From Arcticibacter tournemirensis (GTDB lineage Bacteria; Bacteroidota; Bacteroidia; Sphingobacteriales; Sphingobacteriaceae): DNA of 64,000 bases. Below, piece after piece: positions 7,961 through 16,506 of this stretch. Each line of letters starts with the position of its first letter. Positions within the stretch are counted from its first letter, which is position 1. Where the stretch lies: NCBI RefSeq assembly GCF_006716645.1, contig NZ_VFPL01000001.1, positions 2,542,001 through 2,606,000 on the forward strand, in the 5' to 3' direction. The notes under the pieces were generated by a model. It had not been told where the DNA came from. It saw only the letters and a program-made list of their open reading frames with translations, and ran no database searches. The position numbers and the translations under genes are program-made.

Positions 7961-8941
7961 ATGGCAACAATAGACAAACAAGGGCGGGTGCATGGTAAAG
8001 CCGGCCCGCTGGTGTACCGCACCATCGGAGAGATTAACGTTGTGCAGAGCAGGCCACGACGGTTCAAGCAGACACAGGCAACGCGCGAAAGCGGCATTGA
8101 GTTCGGCCTGGCGAGCAATACAGCACGGATAATGCGTGAGGCGCTCTGGCCTGTTTTTTATTCGCCGGATAAAGGGATGGTGAACCGCTTCACCTCCAGG
8201 ATACTTAAATGCATCCGCGGAAGCCAGACAAAGGGCAGGGGAGAGCGTGACCTTCACGACGGCGACCTGAGCTACCTGGCAGGGTTCCAGTTCAATAAGA
8301 ATTCGTCCTTGCAGCAAGCACTTCAGGTACGGCCGGAAGTACAGGTAGCAGCAGACGGCAGGCCGGAGGTAAGGGTACCGTCCTTTAACAGCTACCACGA
8401 CATCCGCTGTCCGATGAACCGCTACAGCGGCATTACACTGCGCTTAACGGCCACGGCCTTTCATTTCCGTGCAGGATACTACGAACACCTTGCCAGCCGG
8501 GATGTCTGGGTAGATTACGGGGCAACGATGCCCGGGCAGGTATGGAAGGTAGAGAAGGAACTGCCGGCAGGCAGCATTGTACTGGTGACGGTGTCGCTGA
8601 TCATGTCGATGAACAAGACCTTTTCGGACCAGACACTGAACACAAAGGACTGGAGCCCTGCGGAGATCCTCTATGCGGTGCAGGTACCTCAGGGGGAGGA
8701 AGATGTTCAGAAACCGGAGTTCACGTATACAGGAGACCCCTATGAGAAGAAGCCGCTGAACGCCTACCGCGGAGAGGCAACTCTTTCTTTGATCCAGCGT
8801 ATCCGGGAAAAGGTGCAGAAGGCCGAGGTAAAGAAAGATGCGGCCCTTTATGAGAAGGTAGAAAAACTCCGACAGCAGATCCTTCAGGAATCTCCGCCAT
8901 CTGGTCCTCCGGCTTTGCCCGAAGGGAAGATCCGGTTTTAA
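7961..8941 (+). CDS. Unknown protein, Bacteroidetes-restricted DUF6266-like type
   Basis: A 326-aa soluble protein without signal peptide or TM segment. The N-terminus (MATIDKQGRVHGKAGPLVYR, then VVQSRPRR and QTQATRESGIEFG) follows the pattern I associate with small Bacteroidetes hypothetical proteins that begin with a GKxG..V/Y segment followed by a short basic stretch (DUF6266-like); that link is from memory and tentative. The middle is beta-rich, and residues 275-305 look like a charged helix or coiled coil (RIREKVQKAEVKKDAALYEK). The gene stands alone between a palindrome-rich spacer and an unrelated gene, and its codon third positions look more GC-rich than those of its neighbours, which together hint at recent acquisition. 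A 176-codon open frame on the opposite strand is a by-product of this composition. Function unknown. Confidence 0.75.
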   Translation: MATIDKQGRVHGKAGPLVYRTIGEINVVQSRPRRFKQTQATRESGIEFGLASNTARIMREALWPVFYSPDKGMVNRFTSRILKCIRGSQTKGRGERDLHDGDLSYLAGFQFNKNSSLQQALQVRPEVQVAADGRPEVRVPSFNSYHDIRCPMNRYSGITLRLTATAFHFRAGYYEHLASRDVWVDYGATMPGQVWKVEKELPAGSIVLVTVSLIMSMNKTFSDQTLNTKDWSPAEILYAVQVPQGEEDVQKPEFTYTGDPYEKKPLNAYRGEATLSLIQRIREKVQKAEVKKDAALYEKVEKLRQQILQESPPSGPPALPEGKIRF

Positions 8942-9039
8942 GGTGCGGCTAAATGCTATTGCTATTGCAGATATATTGTTTTATATTTATAAAACGGGAA
9001 TTCAACAATACCTTGCTACGGACCTAATCAATTAAAACT

Positions 9040-10560
9040 ATGATCAAAAAATCATTCTTCAGAACCTTTCTGCTTTTAACCGTCTCTTTTCTGTTTTACG
9101 CGGCAAAAGGGCAGACCATTTTGAGTACGCCTAAACAAGTAATTATAACCGGTAAAGTCAACCACTATAGCCCGGACATTCCCGTTATGATTTATGTAAA
9201 CAGACTGGGTTTCTCTACCCAGCATGTTACTGCCAAAACGGATAGCCTTGGGAATTTCTATGCAACCTTTGAAAGCTATATTCCTACCGACGCCTGGATA
9301 ACGTATAAAAGTAATTTTTTGGTGTTAACCTACCCCGGTGACAGTTTGCATGTGGAATTTGACGGACAGCCCGACTACAGACCTGATGTACTGCGAACTG
9401 TTAAGTATAGTGGAAGTACCGCCGAGTCCAACCGGTACGCATCAGTCTTTCAGCAATTGTTTTTTTCTGATCCGCTATATACCGATTTCAATAAAAAGAA
9501 TCAGGCTATAAAGGATTATGAAGTGGGCAAGTATACTCTATATCTGAATGCACTTAAGTCTCATTCGGACAGCCTGTACAAGATGTTCGTCAGCCAGTAT
9601 CATCCCGACGAGAGAAGTAAAAAATGGGCTTTACTATATGTCGAACAGGAATACTATGATCGGCTGGCTTTTTATCCAAAAGACCACAGAGAAGCCAATA
9701 ACATGTCTATCTTCAATGGCTGGGATGTACCAAAAGGCTATTTTCAAAAACTTGCCAACCGCTTGCCTTTAGATTCAACTATGCTTGTCTGCGGGTACAG
9801 TCTGTTGAATTTTTCTGACCGGTTTAATAAATATGTTGCCGATCAAACGAAAGGTAATCTCCCTGAAGGTGGCGCTGTGAATGCTGGTGGCTGGTTTTTA
9901 CCGGCAAACATTGGCGATTCTATCATTATTCATAGCATCATTAAATATGTTCCGGACACTCTTTTACGACAAATTATGCTGACGGATTATTTTTCCCGGA
10001 AACTGGAGAAGCAACAGATAACGGAATACGGGAGATTTAAACAGCTTAGAGAAGAGTATATAAAGCTTCCATTCCTTAAGGAACCGCTTGATCAGTTGTA
10101 CCAGCAAACAAAGATGAGGATTGATAATCCTAACTTATATACCAAAACAGTTTTGAAGGAGGCTGCAGGCTCGTCGGTAGCCCAGCTGCTGGATAGTATT
10201 CTTAAGGACAATAAAAATAAGGTGATATACATTGATGTATGGGCGACCTGGTGCGGCCCTTGTCTGAGTGAATTTCCAAATTCGAAATTGGTGGAACAGC
10301 AAATGAAAGACCGGAACGCTGCGTTCATTTATCTGTGTACAGCCTCACAAAAAGATCAGTGGAAGGCTACCCTTGCAAAGTTCCAGCTTGGTGGGCAACA
10401 TTACTTTCTTACAACTCAGCAGAGTCGAGAGTTAACCCGGACTTTTGAGATAAAAGGGATTCCGTTCTATATATTAATTGATAAAAATGGCGTCATCAGG
10501 GAAAAAGGAAATCAGCTGAGGCCGCTGGACGCAAAGAATAAAATGGAAAAGTTACTTTGA
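9040..10560 (+). CDS. TlpA-family thioredoxin-like envelope protein
   Basis: A 506-aa exported protein with a signal peptide (residues 1-25, ending AAKGQ) and a C-terminal thioredoxin/TlpA domain (about 365-506) that carries the redox motif WCGPC, with cysteines at 405 and 408. The long N-terminal part (26-360) resembles the beta-sandwich plus helical region seen in Bacteroidetes TlpA-like proteins often labelled DUF4369-type. It should act in the periplasm, or at the membrane, as a disulfide reductase or oxidoreductase on unknown partners. It converges with the GldL-related gene. A weak AT-only inverted repeat (8978-8995) lies upstream. Confidence 0.85.
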   Translation: MIKKSFFRTFLLLTVSFLFYAAKGQTILSTPKQVIITGKVNHYSPDIPVMIYVNRLGFSTQHVTAKTDSLGNFYATFESYIPTDAWITYKSNFLVLTYPGDSLHVEFDGQPDYRPDVLRTVKYSGSTAESNRYASVFQQLFFSDPLYTDFNKKNQAIKDYEVGKYTLYLNALKSHSDSLYKMFVSQYHPDERSKKWALLYVEQEYYDRLAFYPKDHREANNMSIFNGWDVPKGYFQKLANRLPLDSTMLVCGYSLLNFSDRFNKYVADQTKGNLPEGGAVNAGGWFLPANIGDSIIIHSIIKYVPDTLLRQIMLTDYFSRKLEKQQITEYGRFKQLREEYIKLPFLKEPLDQLYQQTKMRIDNPNLYTKTVLKEAAGSSVAQLLDSILKDNKNKVIYIDVWATWCGPCLSEFPNSKLVEQQMKDRNAAFIYLCTASQKDQWKATLAKFQLGGQHYFLTTQQSRELTRTFEIKGIPFYILIDKNGVIREKGNQLRPLDAKNKMEKLL

Positions 10561-10592
10561 TTGTACTACGACACCTCAAAAGTATTTTACTG

Positions 10593-10898
10593 TCATCTTT
10601 TACTTCTCATAAGGCAGTATAAGATGGCAGTAACTACGCTGAAGAAAATAAACCCAATTGTCCATATAATTTTCTCTGTACTACTGATTCTGTACGAGCC
10701 ATTGATTTCAAACAATGAAGTAATCACAAAAACAACATGAGCGATAATGCCTGCAATGAGGAGCCAGTAACCATACGGCCCGCCTAGATGAAGTATTTTT
10801 AGCGTCAGGCCCACCGTTGAAAAAAGAATGCTTATTAACAGAGATGATCTCCAAATTTCTCTTCTAATCATCGTGTAAAGAGTTATTGATTTTTCCAT
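10593..10898 (-). CDS. GldL-related small membrane protein
   Basis: A 101-aa protein with three predicted TM helices (about 17-36, 42-63 and 77-97). The segment LKILHLGGPYGYWLLIAG matches the pattern of the N-terminal GldL membrane domain (G..LKILHWPGA.. type), so it is best called GldL-related, not GldL itself, because the long periplasmic/cytosolic C-terminus of GldL is missing and no gldKMN genes are adjacent. I start it at ATG 10898, where the family-like sequence begins; an upstream ATG at 10967 would overlap the preceding stop codon and add a non-conserved 23-residue leader. It is the last gene of the minus-strand group headed at 14398. Confidence 0.7.
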   Translation of the reverse strand: MEKSITLYTMIRREIWRSSLLISILFSTVGLTLKILHLGGPYGYWLLIAGIIAHVVFVITSLFEINGSYRISSTEKIIWTIGFIFFSVVTAILYCLMRSKR

Positions 10899-10966
10899 TA
10901 CTGCTTTTGTTTTTTTGTATCTATTCAAATATAAGGAATCACCAGCCATACTTCGGTATTGCACCA

Positions 10967-12352
10967 TTAATCGGATGCTTTTAACCTCATATTGTCGAAG
11001 TCTAAGGTTATTCGTGGTCCCAGTCGTTTAAATAATCTGACTCCGATGCCCCCGTCGAAGGTGTTGAAAATTAGGTTTTTGTCCCATACAAGAACATCAC
11101 CGATATTGTGATTTATGCCCCTTCCATTTAGGTAAATTTTTGCATCTTTCACTATCTCGTGGGGGATATTAAACGAACTTCCGGTCGTATTATTAAATTG
11201 AAAAGGTCTTTTTTGTGTTACCGAATCAATTTCTATCCGACCTTTATTCTTCTCATAAAATGAAAATCTCATGTTTAAAAACTCATCAGATCCTGTACTT
11301 AGATTCCCCACATAATTCAGTCCATTGACCTTCAGCTTTAAGAAAAGATTATTATCTGTTAAATACATATTTGAGAAATCGCTGGAGTCTATCTTTTCAG
11401 TATGGTACGGAAAAGAAACGGCACGCCTTTCCCAGTCAAACGCAATTCTTCCTATCAGCTTCATTGCTGGTAGTCCCATTACTACCTGCTCGTCGTTAAA
11501 TGTTTTTTCGATATTTGATTCTGTTTTAGCATTTAGAGTGTCTGGCGGATTCCGCGAAACTTTATCATTAAAAACCAATACCGGGATATTATAAAGTCCT
11601 ACACCTGCAAATTCTACTTTTTCAATGATTTCTATCCTTATTTTTGTTGGGACGCCATTAAACATCTGCACACTATCCTGCCTTTTATTTGCCAATTTAG
11701 TGCCTATTTTATCTGCCAGGCTTCGTGTTATCATAAAGTGAGCTGTAAGCCCGGTATCAAACAATGTTTCTGCAGTAACACCGTTGTACTTAGCATTAAA
11801 TCGGATATGCTCACTGTCATTCAGCTTTGCTGTTTGGTCTTTACCGGAATTAGTTCTCTCAATTTTAATCCTGGGTTCGATTAAATCCCTGTATATGAAT
11901 GACTCTTTGGCCTTGTCTATATAATTTGTCTCATTCTGGATAAACTCGCGTTCCTGGTTAAGCGGATTTCTGATTAAGTATCCCAGATATTTATCGCATA
12001 CTTTTATCCCATCTTTGAATCGCTGCTGACTATCGTACACAGATAATAGTTTTTTGTAAAAAACGCCGATGGCCGGACCTAATTTAAATTCATGATTAAC
12101 AACCAAATCCTCCAGGTAAATAGCTGTACTATCCGGCTTGTTGAAAAATGACGCCATTTCTGCCTTGTAGAGGAGATCGAGTGTTTTGTCATTTAAAGGG
12201 AGCTTGTCTGCATATTGTTCATAGAGATCCCTCGCTTCAAAAGCCTTGCGCTGTTGAAGTAGGTTAATAAGGTCTTGAGCATAATTACGTTGGGCGTAAG
12301 ATGACAAAATGAAGGAAAAGGTTAATAATAGTGTTGGAAAAAATCTTTTCAT
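10967..12352 (-). CDS. Exported retropepsin-like aspartic protease homologue A
   Basis: A 461-aa protein with a signal peptide (residues 1-20, ending SSYAQ), an alpha-helical, TPR-like region (21-160), and a retropepsin-like domain (about 180-318) with the catalytic triplet DTG at 199-201 in ETLFDTGLTAHFMI and the family closing motif VMGLPAMKLIGRIAFDW. A second, similar lobe follows (about 333-461), in which the triplet reads STG (352-354) and the close is GGIGVRLFKRLGPRITLDFD. The second lobe therefore looks like a degenerate copy that has lost the aspartate. It is a tandem paralogue of the gene at 12422-13762 (about half the residues identical by eye). Proteolysis is inferred from the first DTG only. 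Confidence 0.8.
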   Translation of the reverse strand: MKRFFPTLLLTFSFILSSYAQRNYAQDLINLLQQRKAFEARDLYEQYADKLPLNDKTLDLLYKAEMASFFNKPDSTAIYLEDLVVNHEFKLGPAIGVFYKKLLSVYDSQQRFKDGIKVCDKYLGYLIRNPLNQEREFIQNETNYIDKAKESFIYRDLIEPRIKIERTNSGKDQTAKLNDSEHIRFNAKYNGVTAETLFDTGLTAHFMITRSLADKIGTKLANKRQDSVQMFNGVPTKIRIEIIEKVEFAGVGLYNIPVLVFNDKVSRNPPDTLNAKTESNIEKTFNDEQVVMGLPAMKLIGRIAFDWERRAVSFPYHTEKIDSSDFSNMYLTDNNLFLKLKVNGLNYVGNLSTGSDEFLNMRFSFYEKNKGRIEIDSVTQKRPFQFNNTTGSSFNIPHEIVKDAKIYLNGRGINHNIGDVLVWDKNLIFNTFDGGIGVRLFKRLGPRITLDFDNMRLKASD

Positions 12353-12421
12353 GTCGTCAGATTCTATTTGTAATTACTACATGTATATGGAGTATGAAAG
12401 TTCTGTCCTGTTTATATAAAG

Positions 12422-13762
12422 CTACCTGGATACTTTCACCCTCATATTATTGAAGTCGAAGATGATTTTTGAGCCTAGTTTTTTAAAGAGGTTTACACCG
12501 ATTACACCGTCAAAAATATTAACGCGATGTTTTCTATCCGAAATAAGAACCTCATTTTCGTTAGTTATTAATTTAACGTCGAGGTTGACATCAGGAAAGA
12601 TATTCCCTGCCGTGGTATGGTGAACTAACGGCTTCCTTTGTGCAATAGAATCTGTTTCTGCCTGCCTTTTATACTTCTCATGAAATGAAGATGTCATATT
12701 TAATGTGCAATCAGATCCGGTATTCAGATACCCCACATAATTTAATTCATTAATTTTTAACTTCATATAAAGATCTCTATCTGCGAAATAGATGTTTGAA
12801 GAGTCACTAGATCCAATCTTCTCAGTACTGCCAGGAAAAGAAACGGTACGCTTTTCTAAATCAAAATCAATTCTTCCGATGAGTTTCATCGCTGACACTC
12901 CCATTACGATTTGCCGATCATTGATCTTTTTTTCAATATTTGCGTTAACATTCAACGAATCAGCGGTATATGGAACGAATCGCTCGTTAAAAACTAATAC
13001 AGGAATATTATAAAGTGTTACGCTGCCCATAGTTATTTGGTCGATTACTTCAATTCTCGCTCTTACTGGGATACCATTTATAATTTGTACGCTGTCCTTG
13101 CTTTTATTTATCAATTTAGTCCCTATATTATCTGCGAGGCTTCGTGTTATCATAAAGCCTGGCACTCCTGTATCGAACCATGTTTCTGCTGTGACGTTGT
13201 TGTATTTAGCGTTAAACCGGATATACTCACCATCATTAATTTTTATTGCTTCCCTAGCGGCGCTATCTCTCTCAATTTTGATCCTGGGTTCTATTTCGTA
13301 ATACCCAAATTCTTTCTTTATATTTTCTATAGTTGTAAGCTCATTTTGAATGAACCTCAGATCCCTGTCAAATGGATTTCTTTTTAAATGATCCATGTAT
13401 TTATCACATAATAGGATCCCTTCGTTGAATCGTTGTTTACTATCATAAACTGTCAATAGCTTACCATAATAGGTTCCAATTCTAGGTCCAATTTTGAGTT
13501 CATGATTAGCGATCAGGTCTTCCAGATAAATTGCGGCGCTATCCGGTTTATTAAAAAACAGGGCCATATGTGCCTTATAAAATACATCAAAGGTTCTGTC
13601 GTTTGACGGTAACTTGTCTGCATATTGCGAGCGATATTCCCTTGCTTCAAAGCATCTGCCTTGTTCTATTAGGCTAATAAGTTCCTGAGGGTAATTGCGC
13701 TGGGCAAAGGATGATAAAGTAAAAGAAACAGATAATAGTAAGGTTAAAAGAATTCTTTGCAT
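12422..13762 (-). CDS. Exported retropepsin-like aspartic protease homologue B
   Basis: A 446-aa paralogue of the downstream gene with the same order of parts: signal peptide (1-20, ending SSFAQ), helical region (21-160), a retropepsin-like lobe with DTG at 197-199 (ETWFDTGVPGFMI) and closing motif VMGVSAMKLIGRIDFDL, then a second lobe where the triplet is NTG (347-349). The Asp-to-Asn change here and Asp-to-Ser in the other copy indicate that the second lobe is no longer under selection for catalysis in either paralogue. The ATG at 13762 lies 1 bp after the stop codon of the upstream small gene, so the two are surely co-transcribed. Confidence 0.8.
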   Translation of the reverse strand: MQRILLTLLLSVSFTLSSFAQRNYPQELISLIEQGRCFEAREYRSQYADKLPSNDRTFDVFYKAHMALFFNKPDSAAIYLEDLIANHELKIGPRIGTYYGKLLTVYDSKQRFNEGILLCDKYMDHLKRNPFDRDLRFIQNELTTIENIKKEFGYYEIEPRIKIERDSAAREAIKINDGEYIRFNAKYNNVTAETWFDTGVPGFMITRSLADNIGTKLINKSKDSVQIINGIPVRARIEVIDQITMGSVTLYNIPVLVFNERFVPYTADSLNVNANIEKKINDRQIVMGVSAMKLIGRIDFDLEKRTVSFPGSTEKIGSSDSSNIYFADRDLYMKLKINELNYVGYLNTGSDCTLNMTSSFHEKYKRQAETDSIAQRKPLVHHTTAGNIFPDVNLDVKLITNENEVLISDRKHRVNIFDGVIGVNLFKKLGSKIIFDFNNMRVKVSR

Positions 13763-13763
13763 G

Positions 13764-14093
13764 TCATTGATTTGGTTTATTTAGTACGCCTCTTTCTTTC
13801 AGTATCGCTTCCAACTTTCGATACAATTGCAGTTTATGTTTCCACTGATTTTCTTCACTAAAAAGAGCTTCCTCGAACTCATGATCAAGTTCAGGAGCAG
13901 AAATCTGCTCAGAGGGTTCTTCAAACTCTGATATTAGAAACTCATATTCTATACCCTCCTTCATTCTTTGAGATGAAAAAATATATCCTGCACCTTCTAT
14001 TAAGAACCTTTGCTGATCGGATATCAAACTTAATATCGCAAATTGGGGAATCCGATATTCCCGCCCCTCTTTTTGAGTCACTAATCCGATCAT
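13764..14093 (-). CDS. Small acidic cytosolic protein, unknown
   Basis: A 109-aa protein with no signal peptide or TM segment. The N-terminal half is beta-rich (MIGLVTQKEGREYRIPQFAI), the middle is strongly acidic (FEEPSEQISAPELDHEFEEA), and the C-terminus is a charged helix (QWKHKLQLYRKLEAILKERG). I recognise no family. It sits 2 bp after the stop of the 100-aa gene and 1 bp before retropepsin homologue B, so all three form one transcript. Small acidic partners like this are seen as immunity or chaperone proteins in Bacteroidetes, but nothing here proves that. Confidence 0.7.
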   Translation of the reverse strand: MIGLVTQKEGREYRIPQFAILSLISDQQRFLIEGAGYIFSSQRMKEGIEYEFLISEFEEPSEQISAPELDHEFEEALFSEENQWKHKLQLYRKLEAILKERGVLNKPNQ

Positions 14094-14095
14094 AA

Positions 14096-14398
14096 TTATA
14101 TTAATCCTTTATTTTCTAACTCTGCTTTTAGATCCAGGTATCTTTCCTTGATATAGTCAATGTTTTGTTCCTTAATTTCGGATGGCTCGTCAATACACTG
14201 TATATCTTTCACCTTGATATTTACTTTGTCGCCCGATTTCAATATCTGATTTGGCCATTTTACCCGGTTCCCGGATAGATCAGTTCCACTAATAAGCAGG
14301 AGAACATTCGATTCGATTACAGTGAGGAATAGTTGGCTGCTTTGTGATGCAATTTTGATTGGGATATCATTGTTGATTTTCACCTCAAATCCTATCAT
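14096..14398 (-). CDS. Small cytosolic protein, unknown, first gene of its operon
   Basis: A 100-aa protein without signal or TM segment. It begins MIGFEVKINNDIPIKIASQ, contains a beta-rich middle with LKSGDKVNIKVKDIQ, and ends in a charged helix (YIKERYLDLKAELENKG). The start pattern and the GDK.NIKV segment resemble small Bacteroidetes proteins often found beside secreted toxins or polymorphic effectors; this is from memory and weak. It heads the minus-strand operon that continues through the 109-aa gene and two retropepsin-like genes. The 332 bp before it hold a strong terminator belonging to the neighbouring peptidase gene. Confidence 0.7.
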   Translation of the reverse strand: MIGFEVKINNDIPIKIASQSSQLFLTVIESNVLLLISGTDLSGNRVKWPNQILKSGDKVNIKVKDIQCIDEPSEIKEQNIDYIKERYLDLKAELENKGLI

Positions 14399-14640
14399 AT
14401 ACTTATTTTGAAGTTAATAGTCGTAAGTTTCTTCATTCTTAGATTTTAGGTTACAGTAAATATCGGGCGGCGATCAACCCGAGGGTGAGTACTTGTTGTT
14501 GAGTATAGAGTTTAAGCATTTTGGTTAGGGTGCCTCGAACGAAAATAAGATTTCAATGAATAAAGGTGATGATTAGCCCGGAATTTCGTTATACAAATCG
14601 TCTCAAGATTTAGCTTTAATGTCTCATTTGGTTTGAGGGT
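14399..14640. other. Intergenic region upstream of the retropepsin operon
   Basis: Presumed promoter region of the minus-strand operon starting at 14398. I find no clear TAnnTTTG box. A short minus-strand open frame around 14450-14540 (ending QQQVLTLGLIAARYLL) has no recognisable family and could be a leader peptide, a gene scar or chance. Confidence 0.4.
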
Positions 14641-14702
14641 ATTCTTTATAAGTAAAAAGGAGAAACCTGATAACAGGCATCTCCTTTTTGCTTATAAAGA
14701 AT
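14641..14702. terminator. 23-bp hairpin terminator, likely bidirectional
   Basis: Arms 14641-14663 and 14680-14702 are complementary over 23 bp with one mismatch. The stem contains an A-run on one side and a T-run on the other, so it can terminate in both directions. It lies 28 bp after the stop codon of the M3 peptidase gene (minus strand). The 16-nt loop contains a small nested stem (CCTG/CAGG). Confidence 0.85.
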
Positions 14703-14730
14703 TATCGCGTTGAGTCAGCCTATTCGCTTT

Positions 14731-16440
14731 CTATTGCTCCAGCGTTTCGAGTTCGGCCTGAACAAAGGTTACCAGTTCGCGAACGTAGTCGGCGCTGAAA
14801 TCGAATTTAATGCCGGCGGTTTCGTAAATCTCCTTAATGGTTTTGGTATAGCCAAGTTTGAGGGCTTCCTTGTAGTTTTTAAGTCCTAGAGCGCGGTCTT
14901 CCTTGTAGTTTTTCCAAACGGCAATCGCACCGAGTTGGGCTATAGCGTATTCAATGTAATAAAAGGGTACCTCAAAGATATGTAATTGCTTCTGCCAAAG
15001 GTTGGCAAGGGCGTCTTCATAACCGGTCCAGTCGGCAAAGTTATGTTTGAAGGGCTCGAATATTTTCACCCAGGCTTCGCGGCGCTCCTCTGCGGTGTGG
15101 TCAGGATTAGTGTAGATCCAGTGTTGAAACTGATCGACTACGGCTACCCAGGGAAGAGTCTTCAGAACATCTTTCAGCTGGTCTTTTTTTGCGCGAACCA
15201 GGTCTTCAGGATTGCTAAAGAAGACGTCCCAGCGATCCATCGAGATAAGCTCCATACTCATAGACGCCAGCTCCGCCACTTCGGAGGGGAGGTGCTTGAA
15301 GTCGTTTAGCTCGAGATCGGCCGAAATAAAGGTGTGCAGAGCGTGGCCGCCTTCGTGGACCATTGTCGTGAGGTCGCGGAATGTATTAGCCGAGTTCATA
15401 AATATAAACGGAGCGCCTGTTTCGGCGAGAGGATAATTGTAGCCGCCGGGTGCTTTACCTTTCCTGCTTTCAACATCGAACAGGTTATTGGCTTGCATGA
15501 TGCTCAGGCTTTCTCCGATATAAGGGTCTAGTCCTTTAAAGCACTCTACGGACTTTTGGATCAGTTCGGCTCCTGTTTCGAACGGTTTTAATGCCGGTTT
15601 GCCAGAGGTATCGACATCCATATCCCATGGCTTTAATGCTTCAAGTCCGAGCGCTTCCTGCCGTTTCTGAGCATGTGCTTCTAATACAGGAACGACCTCC
15701 CGTTCAATGGCTTCATGGAATTTATAGCAATCATGGGGCGTATAGTCAAAACGCCCCATAGCACGGAACATATAATCCCTGAAATTTTCGAAGCCTGCGT
15801 TCAGGGCCACCTGATGTCTAAGTTTTAAGAGTTCGTCAAACAGGCTGTCGAGCTGCTCCCTGTCTTCCAATCTTCTGGTGGCGATAGCCTCCCATGCGTT
15901 CTGTCTGAGAGCCCTGTCGGGATTCTTGAGGAATACGGAGGCTTGCTCAAGTGTATATTCTTTTCCGTCGATCGTGACGCTCATGGCTCCTGTAATCGAC
16001 TGATACTTTTGTTGTTTAACCTGTATCTCCGTAAAAAGAGGAACGTTCTCTTCGCGGAACAGGTCGAGCGCATTCTTTATGCTCCTGATCAGGACATGGT
16101 ATTTATCCTGATCCAGTTGTTCGGTAAAAGGGTTGTCAATAAACTTTTTATTCAGATCGTTTGCCAAAGGGGCAATTTTAGGCTCAATTTCGGTAGCAAA
16201 GTACTGAAAGTCTTTGAGCAGGCTTTCACTGGCCGTATCGCAGGTCATGCGGATATACCTCCATGCGAAATCTTCCTCGAGTACCGCTTCTAGTTCGCTG
16301 CGGTTCTGTAACCATCGTTCGAGCTCTACGACCGACTGGATTTCCCTCGCTTTTAGTTCGTTAAATAATGGCTCTATGTTTTCCCATTTTATCTCCAGGT
16401 TTTCGGGGACGTATGTTCTTGATTTTTTCTTAATGATCAT
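14731..16440 (-). CDS. M3-family oligoendopeptidase (PepF-like)
   Basis: A 569-aa zinc metallopeptidase, the usual length for oligoendopeptidase F-type M3B enzymes. The zinc-binding motif HEGGH is at residues 362-366 (TTMVHEGGHALHTF) and the third ligand is expected at Glu390 in SEVAELAS. The tail (YYIEYAIAQLGAIAVWKNYK) is also typical of the family, with the substrate-binding tyrosines. No signal peptide is present, so it acts in the cytosol on short peptides. It is the last gene of a minus-strand run and is followed by a strong terminator. The upstream epimerase gene ends 67 bp earlier, so co-transcription is possible but not certain. Confidence 0.93.
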   Translation of the reverse strand: MIIKKKSRTYVPENLEIKWENIEPLFNELKAREIQSVVELERWLQNRSELEAVLEEDFAWRYIRMTCDTASESLLKDFQYFATEIEPKIAPLANDLNKKFIDNPFTEQLDQDKYHVLIRSIKNALDLFREENVPLFTEIQVKQQKYQSITGAMSVTIDGKEYTLEQASVFLKNPDRALRQNAWEAIATRRLEDREQLDSLFDELLKLRHQVALNAGFENFRDYMFRAMGRFDYTPHDCYKFHEAIEREVVPVLEAHAQKRQEALGLEALKPWDMDVDTSGKPALKPFETGAELIQKSVECFKGLDPYIGESLSIMQANNLFDVESRKGKAPGGYNYPLAETGAPFIFMNSANTFRDLTTMVHEGGHALHTFISADLELNDFKHLPSEVAELASMSMELISMDRWDVFFSNPEDLVRAKKDQLKDVLKTLPWVAVVDQFQHWIYTNPDHTAEERREAWVKIFEPFKHNFADWTGYEDALANLWQKQLHIFEVPFYYIEYAIAQLGAIAVWKNYKEDRALGLKNYKEALKLGYTKTIKEIYETAGIKFDFSADYVRELVTFVQAELETLEQ

Positions 16441-16506
16441 GATCCTTCCAGATTTGATTAATACTCTGCTAAGTTAAACCAAATTCGGGTCATGTTGTTG
16501 TCAAAC

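Noticed and set aside
7868-8398. 176-codon open frame on the minus strand
   Set aside because: It lies opposite the 326-aa gene, runs through the palindrome/heptamer region, and has no protein-like features; the plus-strand gene has the better start and family pattern.
14641-14702. Mobile-element inverted repeat
   Set aside because: The A- and T-runs and position just after a stop codon fit a bidirectional terminator.
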